Counted from the stretch's first letter, positions 26,838-36,491 are shown. The stretch: 64,000 nt of DNA from Aphanothece hegewaldii CCALA 016 (GCF_003007785.1 NZ_PXOH01000012.1:1-64000), one strand, 5' to 3'. Notes: a model not told the origin generated them from the sequence alone. Program-made: numbers and translations.

Positions 26838-27765
26838 AACTCAGTTTAGCTAAAACCTCAAACACCCAACGCAATAAAAGCCACTTTGAGGGACATTTTA
26901 AACCCTGTAACTCCGATAATTCAAACAATTGCATCACCTGAGTAAATTCTTGTAACTGTCCGCGTCGAAGTTTCCGAAATGCACCTGCTAATATAAACTG
27001 ATGGAAAAAAGTAGCTTTACACTGTTCTAACTCATCTTTACTCAATACATCTACTTGAGCAAAAATATCCAGTAACGTTCTAATTGTCTTTTCATTAAAA
27101 ACACCCATCGTTAACGCTTGGGAATGAACCGTATAAGCACAGGTCACATCAGGAAGACACATTACACCATAGCGACTAAATAACCGTATCCACATATCTA
27201 AATCTGTCGGTTCTGCCCATACTGGATTAAAATACCCTACTTCTTCTAAGACTTGACGCTGAAAAACGATCGCAGGAAATCGCACAAATGAAGAATTAGA
27301 CAATAAACGGATTAAAGCTTGCTTTGGTGATAAATATTGAGGTTGTTTAAATGTTTGTTGTTTTAACACCTGTTCTTGTTCATCAACCACATTAACCCCA
27401 AATAAAAAAACAGCATATTTATTTTGATATTGTTCAATTGTTTCTAAAATAACTTTAAGAGAATTAACTAACAAAAAATCATCATCATGCAAGACTAAAA
27501 CATATTCACCTGAAGCCAGTTTTAGAGAATGATTCCAATTTTCAGTCATTCCTAATCTTGGTTGATTAAATTCATACATCCATTGTCCTAACCAATTTTC
27601 TAACACTTCATTCGTTACTTGATGACACTCTTCATCTGACGAATCATCGGTAACAATAATCTCAATTTCTTCTAAAATATCTTGAGAAATAATAGACTTT
27701 AAAGCTCGTTTCAGCCATTGAGGTCTATTATAAGCAGGAATACAAATACTTAATTTTCTCCTCAT
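26824..27765 (-). CDS. family 2 glycosyltransferase
   Basis: The 313-residue protein begins LSICIPAYNRPQWLKRALKS, with IIVTDDSSDE, the metal site LVLHDDDFLL and PTDLDMWIRLFSRYG. It is a GT2 on the opposite strand from the main cluster and converges on higA. It is probably part of the same glycan pathway, but its own promoter would control it. A 15-base gap separates it from the mazF-type gene upstream. Confidence 0.88.
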   Translation of the reverse strand: MRRKLSICIPAYNRPQWLKRALKSIISQDILEEIEIIVTDDSSDEECHQVTNEVLENWLGQWMYEFNQPRLGMTENWNHSLKLASGEYVLVLHDDDFLLVNSLKVILETIEQYQNKYAVFLFGVNVVDEQEQVLKQQTFKQPQYLSPKQALIRLLSNSSFVRFPAIVFQRQVLEEVGYFNPVWAEPTDLDMWIRLFSRYGVMCLPDVTCAYTVHSQALTMGVFNEKTIRTLLDIFAQVDVLSKDELEQCKATFFHQFILAGAFRKLRRGQLQEFTQVMQLFELSELQGLKCPSKWLLLRWVFEVLAKLSFSLF

Positions 27766-27780
27766 AATTACATTCTTGTC

Positions 27781-28122
27781 CTACAACCCCATTAAAATTC
27801 TTAATCTAGCCTCAACTTGAACCATTGTCTCGGCAGAAACCACACCTAAACATTTAATCAATCGATCGCTACTCAAAGAACGGACATCCTCACACTTAAT
27901 AAAGCTTTTTACATTTAAGCCGCCTTCTGGTTGAGCAAGACTGACGTGAAAGGGAATTTTTTTATCTTTAGAAGTTATGGGAAGACAAATTACTAAAGCT
28001 GCCGCGCTTTGATTAAACCGATCAACAGAAATAATTAAGCTAGGCCTTGTTCCTGCTTGTTCTCGACCTCGGGCTGGGTTTAAATCTACTAACCAAACTT
28101 CCTCCCTCAAAATATGAGCCAT
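27781..28122 (-). CDS. MazF/PemK-type toxin
   Basis: The 113-residue protein has VWLVDLNPARGREQAGTRPS, LIISVDRFN, VICLPITSKDK and SFIKCEDVRSLSSDRLIK, an intact MazF mRNA interferase. It gives a useful comparison for the frameshifted MazF gene at 2812. The antitoxin gene is three bases upstream. Confidence 0.88.
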   Translation of the reverse strand: MAHILREEVWLVDLNPARGREQAGTRPSLIISVDRFNQSAAALVICLPITSKDKKIPFHVSLAQPEGGLNVKSFIKCEDVRSLSSDRLIKCLGVVSAETMVQVEARLRILMGL

Positions 28123-28125
28123 TTT

Positions 28126-28389
28126 TTAATCCTTATTTCCGTCGAGTAAGGTAATATCCCAGAGTTGCCTTTCTACTAATTCCTCTTGCCATACTTGCGG
28201 ATCATTGCGTAACGCTTGCCATGCTTTATCGGCATTTTCCAAAAACTGCTCTACCTCACTTTCCCTCTCAAATAATGGTTTTTCCTCTCTTACAATCTGA
28301 ATTTGATAGCGTTTATTAGGCTCTAAATTTAATTGAGTTTCAGGATAAAAAGCCTTTCCATCAAAAGTCACAGTTAAGATTTGAGACAT
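28126..28389 (-). CDS. antitoxin of a mazF-type pair
   Basis: The 87-residue protein starts MSQILTVTFDGKAFYPE, with a short swapped-hairpin-like beta region (NLEPNKRYQIQIV) and an acidic helical C-terminus. It directly precedes the mazF-type gene. The ATG at 28389 is preferred over a TTG at 28440. Assignment as the antitoxin rests on its position and composition. Confidence 0.7.
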   Translation of the reverse strand: MSQILTVTFDGKAFYPETQLNLEPNKRYQIQIVREEKPLFERESEVEQFLENADKAWQALRNDPQVWQEELVERQLWDITLLDGNKD

Positions 28390-28492
28390 CGTTAATTTTC
28401 CTCTTTTATTTCCTATTCTAGGCTCAAAATCACCAGACAAAACTTTAATACAGTATAATTGTCCTATTCAAGTCATCATTCAACGATGAACC

Positions 28493-29338
28493 ATGACTCG
28501 ATCGTTAAACCAAACTGAACCGAATATCGTTTGGGAAAAGCTGCCCGACGATTACATCTTACCCGATGAACCTGTGGAGAGTATCTTACAACCTTTACTG
28601 GCATTTGCTTTATCAGAATCTCTCGATCTCGCGGGTTTAATCACATCAGTGATGCTCATTGCCTCAAATATGGGGCTCTGTGCCAAAATCAACGGCAAAA
28701 CCGTCATTAAAGCCCCAGATTGGTTCTTTGTTCCTCAAGTTCTACCATTGAGTGAGGGAAAAATTCGTCGTAGCTATACCCCTTATACTGAGGGCGATCT
28801 TCCTGAAATCGTCATGGAATTTCTCTCGGAAACCGATGCAGGAGAATATTCAAACAACAGCACATATCCTTACGGAAAACTGTATTATTACGAACAAATT
28901 TTAAAAGTTCCTTTTTACATTATTTTCGATCCTAGTCTTCCTTTGCTCGAAGTTCGTCACCTACAGTCTGGAACATATGTATTATTACAACCCAATCAAC
29001 AAGGACGTTACTATATTCCTTGTTTTGATTTATTTTTGGGCGTTTGGGCGGGAACCCGACAACAAATCTTAGCAAATTGGTTACGTTGGTGGGATCATTC
29101 AGGAAATATGTTACTGTGGGGTTCTGAAGAAATTGCGATCGCTCAACAAACTCTTGAACAAGAACGCCAACGAGTCGAATTAGAACGCCAACGAGTCGAA
29201 CAAGAACGACAACGGGCTGAATTAGAACGACAACGGGCTGAACAAGAACGCCAACGGGCTGAATTAGAACGACAACGGGCTAGTGACTTAGAGGCAGAAT
29301 TAAAACGTTATCGGCAGCAATTCGGCGAATTACCTTAA
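28493..29338 (+). CDS. Uma2-family protein with C-terminal coiled-coil repeats
   Basis: The 281-residue protein has a Uma2/DUF820 domain (YTPYTEGDLPEIVMEFLSET, then KLYYYEQILKVPFYIIFDP) followed from about residue 220 by repeats of QERQRVELERQRVE type, alternating QERQR and LERQR. This predicts a charged coiled coil. The DNA coding for the repeat (about 29150-29283) is itself a 21/42-base tandem repeat and could vary in copy number. It is an intact Uma2, in contrast with the broken one at 9006. Confidence 0.85.
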   Translation: MTRSLNQTEPNIVWEKLPDDYILPDEPVESILQPLLAFALSESLDLAGLITSVMLIASNMGLCAKINGKTVIKAPDWFFVPQVLPLSEGKIRRSYTPYTEGDLPEIVMEFLSETDAGEYSNNSTYPYGKLYYYEQILKVPFYIIFDPSLPLLEVRHLQSGTYVLLQPNQQGRYYIPCFDLFLGVWAGTRQQILANWLRWWDHSGNMLLWGSEEIAIAQQTLEQERQRVELERQRVEQERQRAELERQRAEQERQRAELERQRASDLEAELKRYRQQFGELP

Positions 29339-29363
29339 ATTATATTGTTAGTATTATAATCCA

Positions 29364-29475
29364 CCGTGAAATCAATTTCACGGCTCAAAGCGTAAATCCG
29401 TTAAAACGGATTAAAATCTATTCAATCAGTCGGTTTAAACCGACTTCGGCTATGAGACAGAGAATTTATTCTCTG
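29364..29475. repeat. array of four consecutive palindromes
   Basis: Four separate hairpins follow each other: CCGTGAAAT/ATTTCACGG (29364-29383), AATCCGTT/AACGGATT (29395-29412), the perfect 18-base palindrome AGTCGGTTTAAACCGACT (29428-29445) and CAGAGAAT/ATTCTCTG (29458-29475). The spacers are 11 to 15 bases long. The element lies between convergent genes. Similar multi-hairpin intergenic repeats occur in other cyanobacteria. It may be a non-autonomous repeat or a structured RNA. Confidence 0.7.
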
Positions 29476-29512
29476 GCAGTCTTAACGGTTATCAATTCTA
29501 AGTTCCAATCAC

Positions 29513-30733
29513 TTAATCATCAGGATTAACTAAACGGGCTAATTTTTGCTTAATCTGAGCATCAAAAGTTTCCCATTTCAGACGCGCATATTCAGCATTA
29601 TCATTAAAACCGCCTAAAAAGCCGACAGGAATTTCAAAACCTCCCGCCATATAACGCCCACCTCCAAAAAAGCGCCCTTGACTATCTTGTCCAAAAGCTT
29701 CTTTAATAAATTCATCGGTATCTAAAGTTATTTTAGTTGTTCTGAGTGAACCAATCACGAGTTCTACATCATTGTTTTCATCATGAACTACACCATAAAC
29801 AACCGCCGTATGTACGTTTTCTTCGGTGACTAAAAAATCGGCTGCTTGGGGAATGGCATCTCGATCCTCGTAGCGAAGATAACCAACTCCAGCGATGGTA
29901 AAATTATTCTTAATGATACGATTTTTTAGCGATCGCTCAATGACATCCATTACTCGGCGAGAACGAGAAGACTGTAACACCGAATTGAGTAACTGAGCAT
30001 CATAATAACGACTCAAATAAGCAGCCGCTAGAAAATCTTTTTCTTGTGCTTGCATTAACTGATTAGTATCAGAGCGTAAACCGTGCATTAATGCTGTAGC
30101 ACATTTAACATGAACAGGATTTCCATTATCAAATTCTAACAACCCCGATTGAATATACTGAGTCATTATTGTTGCCGTTGCCCGCATTTGTAAACGTAAA
30201 TCAATAAATTCTGCTTTCAGTTCGCCTTGTTTACTATGATGATCGATGACGACTACAAGCGGAATATTAGCTTGTTGGATCAACGGAATTAACTGACAAT
30301 TTGTTCCTTGACTATCGACTAAAACACAGCCTTGATATACTGAGAAATCTCGCTCTTTAAGAGTTTGTACGCCCCATTTTCTTGCGGGTAAACCAGTCAG
30401 TTTAACTAAAGCGATATTTTCTTGATGAGAAAGCGTTCCAGCATAGACAATATCACACTGAATATTATAATGCTCGGCGATCAACTGATAAGCCCAAGCA
30501 CTGGATAGAGCATCGGGATCAGGGAAATCCTGTATAACAACGATTTGCCGCTCACCTTGATGATTTTCTAAAGTTTTTCTCAATTTTTCAACGAGTTGTG
30601 TTAGAAATGAGTCACCATTCCCATTCGTTGAAGGCAAAGGAACAGAATCTTTAGCCAGTTCGACAATTGCTCCATCCGAGACTTGCTGACTGTCTAACTT
30701 CGATTTAGGCTTAATAAAAACCTCTGTAGTCAT
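29513..30733 (-). CDS. DHH/DHHA1 family phosphoesterase (NrnA-like)
   Basis: The 406-residue protein has the DHH-family metal motifs VIQDFPDPDALSSAWA, CVLVDSQGT and VVVIDHHSKQG, and a DHHA1-type glycine motif near the C-terminus (FFGGGRYMAGGFEIPVGFLG). Related enzymes hydrolyse nanoRNA, pAp or cyclic dinucleotides. An N-terminal 45-residue low-complexity extension precedes the domain. The exact substrate cannot be told from sequence. Confidence 0.88.
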   Translation of the reverse strand: MTTEVFIKPKSKLDSQQVSDGAIVELAKDSVPLPSTNGNGDSFLTQLVEKLRKTLENHQGERQIVVIQDFPDPDALSSAWAYQLIAEHYNIQCDIVYAGTLSHQENIALVKLTGLPARKWGVQTLKERDFSVYQGCVLVDSQGTNCQLIPLIQQANIPLVVVIDHHSKQGELKAEFIDLRLQMRATATIMTQYIQSGLLEFDNGNPVHVKCATALMHGLRSDTNQLMQAQEKDFLAAAYLSRYYDAQLLNSVLQSSRSRRVMDVIERSLKNRIIKNNFTIAGVGYLRYEDRDAIPQAADFLVTEENVHTAVVYGVVHDENNDVELVIGSLRTTKITLDTDEFIKEAFGQDSQGRFFGGGRYMAGGFEIPVGFLGGFNDNAEYARLKWETFDAQIKQKLARLVNPDD

Positions 30734-30827
30734 ATGATTGATTGTGTAGGATTTCTTTACAAAATGCCAGAAAAATTAATGATTATAAATACTAAATTTT
30801 GACACTCCTTGCTCTTCTGTGCAAGGA

Positions 30828-31577
30828 TTACGCATTTTTATCAAAAAGATTCCAGTCAAAAATCTTCCAAGATAATACTCGATCCACATCTTCTACGGCT
30901 ATTGTAGCAACATAATCAGGTTTGGGAAAAAAAGACCATAAACGCCATTGATTGACTGCTTGCTCATCTCCTGCTATGCTTTTCAATCCCTGAAATTGTC
31001 CTGATGCGCGCTGCGAAGCGGATCTCTTCGAGATCGATACTTCAACTTGGTTTAATCCTCCTGCTATACCCTCACCCGTTGCTTTTAGATAAGCTTCTTT
31101 CGCTGTCCATATTTTAAAAAAAGCTTTTTCTTTTTCTTTTGAGGATAGGGTTTTCACAATTGCGGCTTCACTGGGACAAAAAAAACGTTCTGCTATATGT
31201 TCTAAATCCTTAACAGTACGCACATACTCTAAGTCTACCCCAATTTTACTCGATTGTGCAACCCCATACAAAGCCAACTCATGAGAATGGGATACATTAA
31301 ATTGTAATTCCCGATTTAAACTAGAGCATAGAAACGGTTTACCTTTAGCATTATATTCAAACCTCACATCTTGGGGAGCAAGATTAAGATAATGCCCTAA
31401 AATCTCTCGTAAACCACCCCGCGCTACAATAAAACGCCGACGATGTTCTGCAAACCGAAAACGCATTGCCCTTTCTTTTTCGTCTTCTGATAGTATTTTT
31501 TCAAGATTTTGGATTGTTTCTGAAGGTTGGTCAAGATTATTAACCCAAATCTGTACATTTGTCAAGTTATGCGACAT
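30828..31577 (-). CDS. 4'-phosphopantetheinyl transferase (Sfp/HetI type)
   Basis: The 249-residue enzyme transfers phosphopantetheine from CoA to acyl or peptidyl carrier proteins. It has the Mg-binding motif GVDLEYVR and WTAKEAYLKATGEGI, plus NVSHSHELALYGV. An unusual basic segment (SKRSASQRASGQ) lies between two beta strands and is encoded by a small double-hairpin DNA element at 31009-31035, which looks like an in-frame insertion. The frame remains open, so the enzyme may still work. Confidence 0.88.
   Translation of the reverse strand: MSHNLTNVQIWVNNLDQPSETIQNLEKILSEDEKERAMRFRFAEHRRRFIVARGGLREILGHYLNLAPQDVRFEYNAKGKPFLCSSLNRELQFNVSHSHELALYGVAQSSKIGVDLEYVRTVKDLEHIAERFFCPSEAAIVKTLSSKEKEKAFFKIWTAKEAYLKATGEGIAGGLNQVEVSISKRSASQRASGQFQGLKSIAGDEQAVNQWRLWSFFPKPDYVATIAVEDVDRVLSWKIFDWNLFDKNA
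31009..31035. repeat. double-hairpin element within the phosphopantetheinyl transferase gene
   Basis: Two adjacent palindromes, CGCT-GCGA-AGCG (31009-31020) and GATCTC-TTC-GAGATC (31021-31035), lie inside a coding region. They code for the basic SKRSASQRAS stretch, absent from typical Sfp-type sequences as I recall them. They look like a short palindromic repeat that inserted without breaking the frame. Confidence 0.5.
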
Positions 31578-31668
31578 TTCTTAATAGAATGAAACAAAAG
31601 GTTATCAGCATTGTACAGAGATTGCTAGAATCACAAAATAACGACGCTTGTGGATAACATCAACTTCT

Positions 31669-32652
31669 ATGACTCGCCGACGTTCTCAGCCTTGGATACA
31701 ACGCTATGCCCGTGTCATCATGGGAATTTTAGCCGTTGTTGGCGCTCTTATTACATTTTATCTAACAATTAAAGCTTTTAGCGGTGGCTTGGTAGCTTGT
31801 CCGATTGGTGCAAATCCAGGCGTGTCAGGATGTGATATTGTTCTGAGTAGTCCCTATGCGAAAGTTTTCGGATGGCCCCTTAGTTTATTCGGGTTACTCG
31901 CATATCTGAGTATGCTGGTTTTTGCCCTCAGTCCTTTTGTCATTAATGCGGAAAGTAACAAAAAGTTCCGTAATCAAGTCGATCAAGGGACATGGCAATT
32001 ATTATTACTCGGTGGAACAGCAATGGCCATTTTTAGTGGTTATTTAATGTACATTGCTTTTTTTGTTCTAAAAGATTTTTGTCTTTATTGTATTGGTTCC
32101 GCGCTTTGTTCTATAGGACTTTTTCTAATGGCGTTATTTGGTCGGGAATGGGAAGAAATGGGACAGATGTTCTTTTCGATTATTATTGCTGGAGTCGTGA
32201 CCCTCGTCGGTGCATTAGGACTGTATGCTAATGCAGGAGATCTTACCACAACTGGAGGCGGTGCAAGAACACCCATTCCTGTACCCACTGTAGCCGCACA
32301 ACCCCCTTACGGATGGGAAATCACCACAACATCAGGAGAATCGGAAATCGCTCTAGCTAAACATTTAACCGCAATTGGAGCCAAAGAATATGGGGCGTTT
32401 TGGTGTCCTCATTGCTATGATCAGAAACAACTATTTGGTAAAGAAGCCGCTAAAGAATTAAATTACTTTGAATGCGACCCACAAGGCAATAATCCTCAAA
32501 CTCAAGCTTGTCGAGATGCGGGAGTAAAAGGATTTCCCACTTGGAATATTAAAGGAGAAATGATTTCAGGAACTCAAACTCTAGAAAAATTAGCCGAACT
32601 TTCAGGATACACCGGGCCAAAAGATTTTAAATATAAGTTACCCAGTCAGTAA
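31669..32652 (+). CDS. VKOR-thioredoxin fusion (disulfide-forming enzyme)
   Basis: The 327-residue protein has a four-to-five helix VKOR domain with loop cysteines (CPIGANPGVSGC) and the active-site CxxC as FCLYC. It is followed by a linker and a thioredoxin-like domain with FWCPHC. In cyanobacteria this fusion passes electrons from substrate cysteines in the lumen or periplasm to quinone. The ATG at 31669 is preferred over a GTG at 31648. Confidence 0.93.
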   Translation: MTRRRSQPWIQRYARVIMGILAVVGALITFYLTIKAFSGGLVACPIGANPGVSGCDIVLSSPYAKVFGWPLSLFGLLAYLSMLVFALSPFVINAESNKKFRNQVDQGTWQLLLLGGTAMAIFSGYLMYIAFFVLKDFCLYCIGSALCSIGLFLMALFGREWEEMGQMFFSIIIAGVVTLVGALGLYANAGDLTTTGGGARTPIPVPTVAAQPPYGWEITTTSGESEIALAKHLTAIGAKEYGAFWCPHCYDQKQLFGKEAAKELNYFECDPQGNNPQTQACRDAGVKGFPTWNIKGEMISGTQTLEKLAELSGYTGPKDFKYKLPSQ

Positions 32653-32654
32653 CT

Positions 32655-32677
32655 GTAGGGGTTTGGTTTCCAAACCC
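32655..32677. repeat. short dispersed palindrome of the GTAGGGGTTTGG type
   Basis: GTAGGGGTTTGG with TTCCAAACCC forms a hairpin three bases after the VKOR stop. A degenerate second copy (GGATTTGGTCTCCAAAAG) lies at 32709-32726. Related copies occur at 45564, 50853, 61097 and 61213 in this window, always between genes. Confidence 0.6.
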
Positions 32678-32783
32678 TTTGATACAGTAAAAAGATTTTA
32701 AATATATATGGATTTGGTCTCCAAAAGATAGTAATGCAGTAATCAGTTAGAATCGAAGAAGAATCTATCTAAGTACTTATCCT

Positions 32784-34451
32784 GTGACATCGCTACAGCC
32801 CCTAACGATCGAATTTGACTCTATTGATACTGCCCTAGCCGAAATTAAGGCAGGACGCTCGATTGTTGTTGTGGATGACGAAAACCGAGAAAATGAGGGC
32901 GATCTCATCTGTGCGGCTCAATTTGCAACCCCTGACATCATAAATTTTATGGCAGTCCATGCCAGAGGTTTAATCTGTCTGGCAATGACGGGAGAACGTC
33001 TAGACGCTTTAGATTTACCCTTAATGGTGACGAAAAATACCGATAGTAATCAAACTGCTTTTACGGTTAGTATCGATGCGTCGCCTCGTTTGGGGGTTTC
33101 GACAGGAATTTCGGCAGATGATCGCGCAAAAACCATCCAAATCGCCATTAATCCTGCATCACGCCCCGAAGATCTAACCCGTCCTGGTCATATCTTTCCC
33201 ATTCGCGCTAAACAAGGTGGTGTTCTCAAACGGGCGGGACATACGGAAGCGGCTGTAGATTTAGCCCGTTTAGCCGGATTATATCCCGCAGGGGTGATTT
33301 GTGAGATACAAAATTCTGATGGCTCGATGGCTAGATTACCACAGTTAGCCGAATATGCGAAAAAATATAATCTGAAACTGATTAGTATTGCGGATCTGAT
33401 TAGTTATAGATTAAAACACGATCGCTTTGTTTATCGTGAAAGTGTTTGCAATTTTCCCAGTCAATTTGGGGAGTTTAAATTGTATGCCTATCGTAATACG
33501 TTAGATAATACAGAACATTTGGCGATCGTTAAAGGTGATCCCTCACAGTTTGGTGATCATCCAGTGATGGTACGAATGCACTCAGAATGTTTAACTGGAG
33601 ATGCCCTAGGATCTCTGCGCTGTGACTGTCGGATGCAGCTACAAGCAGCCTTAAAGATGATCGAACAGGCGGGGTTAGGTGTGGTGGTTTATCTGCGTCA
33701 GGAAGGGCGAGGAATCGGTTTGGTGAATAAATTAAAAGCCTATTCTTTACAAGATTTGGGACTTGATACCGTAGAAGCAAATGAACGATTAGGATTTCCG
33801 GCGGATTTACGCGATTATGGAATGGGCGCACAAATGTTAAATGAGTTGGGTGTGAAGAATATTCGACTCATTACCAATAATCCGCGAAAAATTGCTGGAT
33901 TAAAAGGTTATGGTTTAGAAGTAGTCGAAAGAATGCCCTTACTCATTGAAGCAAATGATTATAATTCCAGTTATTTAGCCACTAAAGCTGAAAAATTAGG
34001 TCATTTACTCCTTAATAACTATTTAGTCACCATTGCGATCGATTGGCAAGATCCCGCAGAAACTATCGCACTTCGTTATGAAAAATTAGAAAAACTTCGC
34101 CATTTAGGTCGTTCGGTGCAATTATTATTACAGGAAGAAGTTAGACCAGTTGCGATCGCACTTTTTGATAAGGCTTCTTTGATCTTCCATTTGGGAGTCG
34201 ATCAATCTCAAGCGATTCCTCTAAACTGGTATCAAGATCAAGATTCTGCGACGTTTAAAGGAATTTTCGATATTTTAGATCATTTAGTTGCTTGGCCACA
34301 AATTAAACGCCTAGAGTTTCTAGTTTCTGATGGTACTGATCCAATGCTAAAACTACAAGTGAATCTCGATCGCAAAACATTTTCTTTAAATAAAAAACCT
34401 TCAGAAATCCTACAACACTTAGAAACACAATTAATTTATCACTTCGTCTAA
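32784..34451 (+). CDS. ribBA: bifunctional RibBA: DHBP synthase and GTP cyclohydrolase II
   Basis: The 555-residue protein starts at GTG. The RibB domain (about 1-205) has [13 protein letters not shown] and RPGHIFPI. The RibA domain (about 210-410) has [20 protein letters not shown], the zinc-binding C-C-C set and RQEGRGIGL. Together they make both precursors of riboflavin. An additional C-terminal region of about 140 residues follows, which as I recall is common in cyanobacterial RibBA. It converges with moaD four bases downstream. Confidence 0.95.
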   Translation: MTSLQPLTIEFDSIDTALAEIKAGRSIVVVDDENRENEGDLICAAQFATPDIINFMAVHARGLICLAMTGERLDALDLPLMVTKNTDSNQTAFTVSIDASPRLGVSTGISADDRAKTIQIAINPASRPEDLTRPGHIFPIRAKQGGVLKRAGHTEAAVDLARLAGLYPAGVICEIQNSDGSMARLPQLAEYAKKYNLKLISIADLISYRLKHDRFVYRESVCNFPSQFGEFKLYAYRNTLDNTEHLAIVKGDPSQFGDHPVMVRMHSECLTGDALGSLRCDCRMQLQAALKMIEQAGLGVVVYLRQEGRGIGLVNKLKAYSLQDLGLDTVEANERLGFPADLRDYGMGAQMLNELGVKNIRLITNNPRKIAGLKGYGLEVVERMPLLIEANDYNSSYLATKAEKLGHLLLNNYLVTIAIDWQDPAETIALRYEKLEKLRHLGRSVQLLLQEEVRPVAIALFDKASLIFHLGVDQSQAIPLNWYQDQDSATFKGIFDILDHLVAWPQIKRLEFLVSDGTDPMLKLQVNLDRKTFSLNKKPSEILQHLETQLIYHFV

Positions 34452-34454
34452 AAA

Positions 34455-34721
34455 TTATCCCCCACTCACGGGAGGAATTAAAACCACTTCATCACCATCT
34501 TGAACTAAAGTATCCCCATCAACAAACTGAAGATTTAGCCCAAAACGGGTAACACTTCGCCATTGTTCTAACTCTGGATGTTCGATTAAAATTTGAGCGA
34601 GGACTTCTTTGACTGGAATAGATGACGGAAAATAAAGTATTATTTCGGGAACACCGTAAGCTTCTTGATACGCAGCAAATAATTTAACGGTAATGGCAAT
34701 TTCAGTAATATTAGGGGTCAT
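34455..34721 (-). CDS. moaD: MoaD/ThiS-family sulfur carrier protein
   Basis: The 88-residue ubiquitin-like protein has the typical VKLFAAYQEAYG start, DGDEVVLIPPVSGG end and terminal GG needed for thiocarboxylation. MoaD supplies sulfur for molybdopterin. No moaE or moeB is adjacent. It is ten bases downstream of the nucleoside hydrolase gene. Confidence 0.88.
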   Translation of the reverse strand: MTPNITEIAITVKLFAAYQEAYGVPEIILYFPSSIPVKEVLAQILIEHPELEQWRSVTRFGLNLQFVDGDTLVQDGDEVVLIPPVSGG

Positions 34722-34730
34722 ACTAAAAAA

Positions 34731-35717
34731 TTAAGTATTCTGAATGAGTATTTTTAGATCTTCGCTCATTGCTGCTAAAAGATTAACGGGATCAACATCC
34801 ATCGCAACCCAAGCATTAGCGCCAACTTTGGTTTTATGACGATTATCAAACAGGGTTTTACCCATTGTCCATTCTCCGGCTGTTTCAATTTTAACGAGAG
34901 CGCGACGAAAAGATAAGGTTTCAGGATAAAATAAATAGGCTAAAGTAACCGCATCGTGAACTAAAAAACCTTCAAGACCATTGGTTTCACGATATGATAG
35001 GGCATTCTGACACATAAACTCACACAGCGATCGAATAAATCTGGAAATAGCACTATTAATATTGACTTTTATAATATTTTGTGCTATGAGGTTGGTAAAA
35101 ATGAGTTTTCGGGTGACATCTAACGGTAAGACAATGAGATCATCTCGACTCTGAAAGACGATTTTAGCCGCGATCGCATCGTAGGCGATATTAAATTCGG
35201 CTTCTGGGGTAAGATTACCATGCGTGAGAAATGCTCCACCCATGATAATAATTTGTTTGGCTTTTTTGAGAATACCAGGCGATTTTATTTCGGCAGCCGC
35301 TAAATTAGTTAAAGGAGCGATCGCAATAATTGTAATTTCCCCCGGTAATGCGTTCAATTTCTCGATCAAAACTTCATCAGCAAAACGGGCAGTTTCATAA
35401 TTATTCGTACATTCGGGTAGCATATGAGTAAGATTACCCATGCCATCCGCACCATGAAGCGATCCTGCATCTTCGATATCGCTTGCTGATCCTCCAATTA
35501 TACCTTTAGCGACTTCCACATCATCAAAACCCGCGAGTTTGAGGAGTTTACTCGCTCCAACAAAAGTATATTTTGCATGAACATTACCATCTACGGTTGT
35601 CACTGCAATTAAATTTACTAATCCTTGTTTAACGAGACTAAGTAACCATAATAAAGCAAACGCATCATCTCCACCTGGATCAGTATCAAGAATAATTTTT
35701 ACTTTGGGTGTCGTCAT
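34731..35717 (-). CDS. inosine-uridine preferring nucleoside hydrolase
   Basis: The 328-residue protein has the Ca-binding DTDPGGDDAFALLWL motif, LHGADGMGNL, ITIIAIAPLTNLA, IIMGGAF and AEFNIAYDAIAA, all typical of the IUNH family that splits nucleosides to base and ribose. The downstream ribokinase at 36492 could use the released ribose. The ATG at 35717 is preferred to the 35768 start because the added residues are not family-like. Confidence 0.92.
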   Translation of the reverse strand: MTTPKVKIILDTDPGGDDAFALLWLLSLVKQGLVNLIAVTTVDGNVHAKYTFVGASKLLKLAGFDDVEVAKGIIGGSASDIEDAGSLHGADGMGNLTHMLPECTNNYETARFADEVLIEKLNALPGEITIIAIAPLTNLAAAEIKSPGILKKAKQIIIMGGAFLTHGNLTPEAEFNIAYDAIAAKIVFQSRDDLIVLPLDVTRKLIFTNLIAQNIIKVNINSAISRFIRSLCEFMCQNALSYRETNGLEGFLVHDAVTLAYLFYPETLSFRRALVKIETAGEWTMGKTLFDNRHKTKVGANAWVAMDVDPVNLLAAMSEDLKILIQNT

Positions 35718-35820
35718 CTTAGCTAATGCAATGGTTAGAACATAAATACTGCTTGGAAAGCCTATCACAATCCCTTTCTAAATAGTTCGTTATTTGCCAA
35801 TGATGATGTCTTTAATACAA

Positions 35821-36351
35821 CTATCCGAAGGGGATGCAGGGTCCTTTCCTCAAGTGTCCAGATTGCATGACAGTGTTTTCGTAAATGCAGTTACGATCCC
35901 TACTAAATTGTCCAATGGCGTTGAGGAGATTAGCGTTTCTAAAAATAGCACTACCAGCAGTAGCCCAAGAGATATTAGCCCCTTCCAAGTTGGCTCCCGT
36001 AAAGTTGACTCCATTAAGCCAAGCGTAACTCAAGTTAGCTCCTTTGAGGTTAGCCCCAGTGAAGTTGGAGTAATTGAACTTAGCCCCCGTCAAGTTAGCT
36101 CCTGCTAAATTAATTCCACTAAGATCGACTTTGTGAGGCAAACTGATATCAATGAAGTCTCGCTCACCCCTAGCGTACCGTTCCTGCAATTCTTCAACCG
36201 TAATAGTGGGGGCAAAGAAGTCATCGACAATTTTAATTATTTCATCGTATGTGAGGTTGTGTTTAGGGTTCCCCCAAAGTTCCTCAGCAATGTACCACCA
36301 AGTATCCATTCTTCGCTTGTGTTCGATGGGATCAACAATGGGACTGGGCAT
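35821..36351 (-). CDS. pentapeptide-repeat protein
   Basis: The 176-residue protein has a helical N-terminal region of about 70 residues, then about eight A(N/D)LXX repeats (INLAGANLTGAKFNYSNFTG, ANLKGANLSYAWLNG, ANLEGANIS). They should fold into a right-handed quadrilateral beta helix. The C-terminus has three Cys. The function is unknown. It is divergent from ribokinase. Confidence 0.88.
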   Translation of the reverse strand: MPSPIVDPIEHKRRMDTWWYIAEELWGNPKHNLTYDEIIKIVDDFFAPTITVEELQERYARGERDFIDISLPHKVDLSGINLAGANLTGAKFNYSNFTGANLKGANLSYAWLNGVNFTGANLEGANISWATAGSAIFRNANLLNAIGQFSRDRNCIYENTVMQSGHLRKGPCIPFG

Positions 36352-36491
36352 AAATTTTTTCCTTATTTAACTCAATCTGCTGTCACTCAATTATGAAAGA
36401 ATATTCCTTTAAGCCTGTGAAATAACCGATCGCGATCGTCTTCCATTCATGATTTAGGCTTATCAACATCTGTGTCAAACATCTTAATATT

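Noticed and set aside
32784..34451. Long C-terminal extension of RibBA as a novel fusion
   Set aside because: An extra C-terminal region of this size is, as far as I recall, common in cyanobacterial RibBA, so it is not treated as new.
35794..36396. Rightward frames rich in Ser/Val opposite the pentapeptide-repeat gene
   Set aside because: They mirror the pentapeptide repeat codons on the other strand, which is the recognisable gene.
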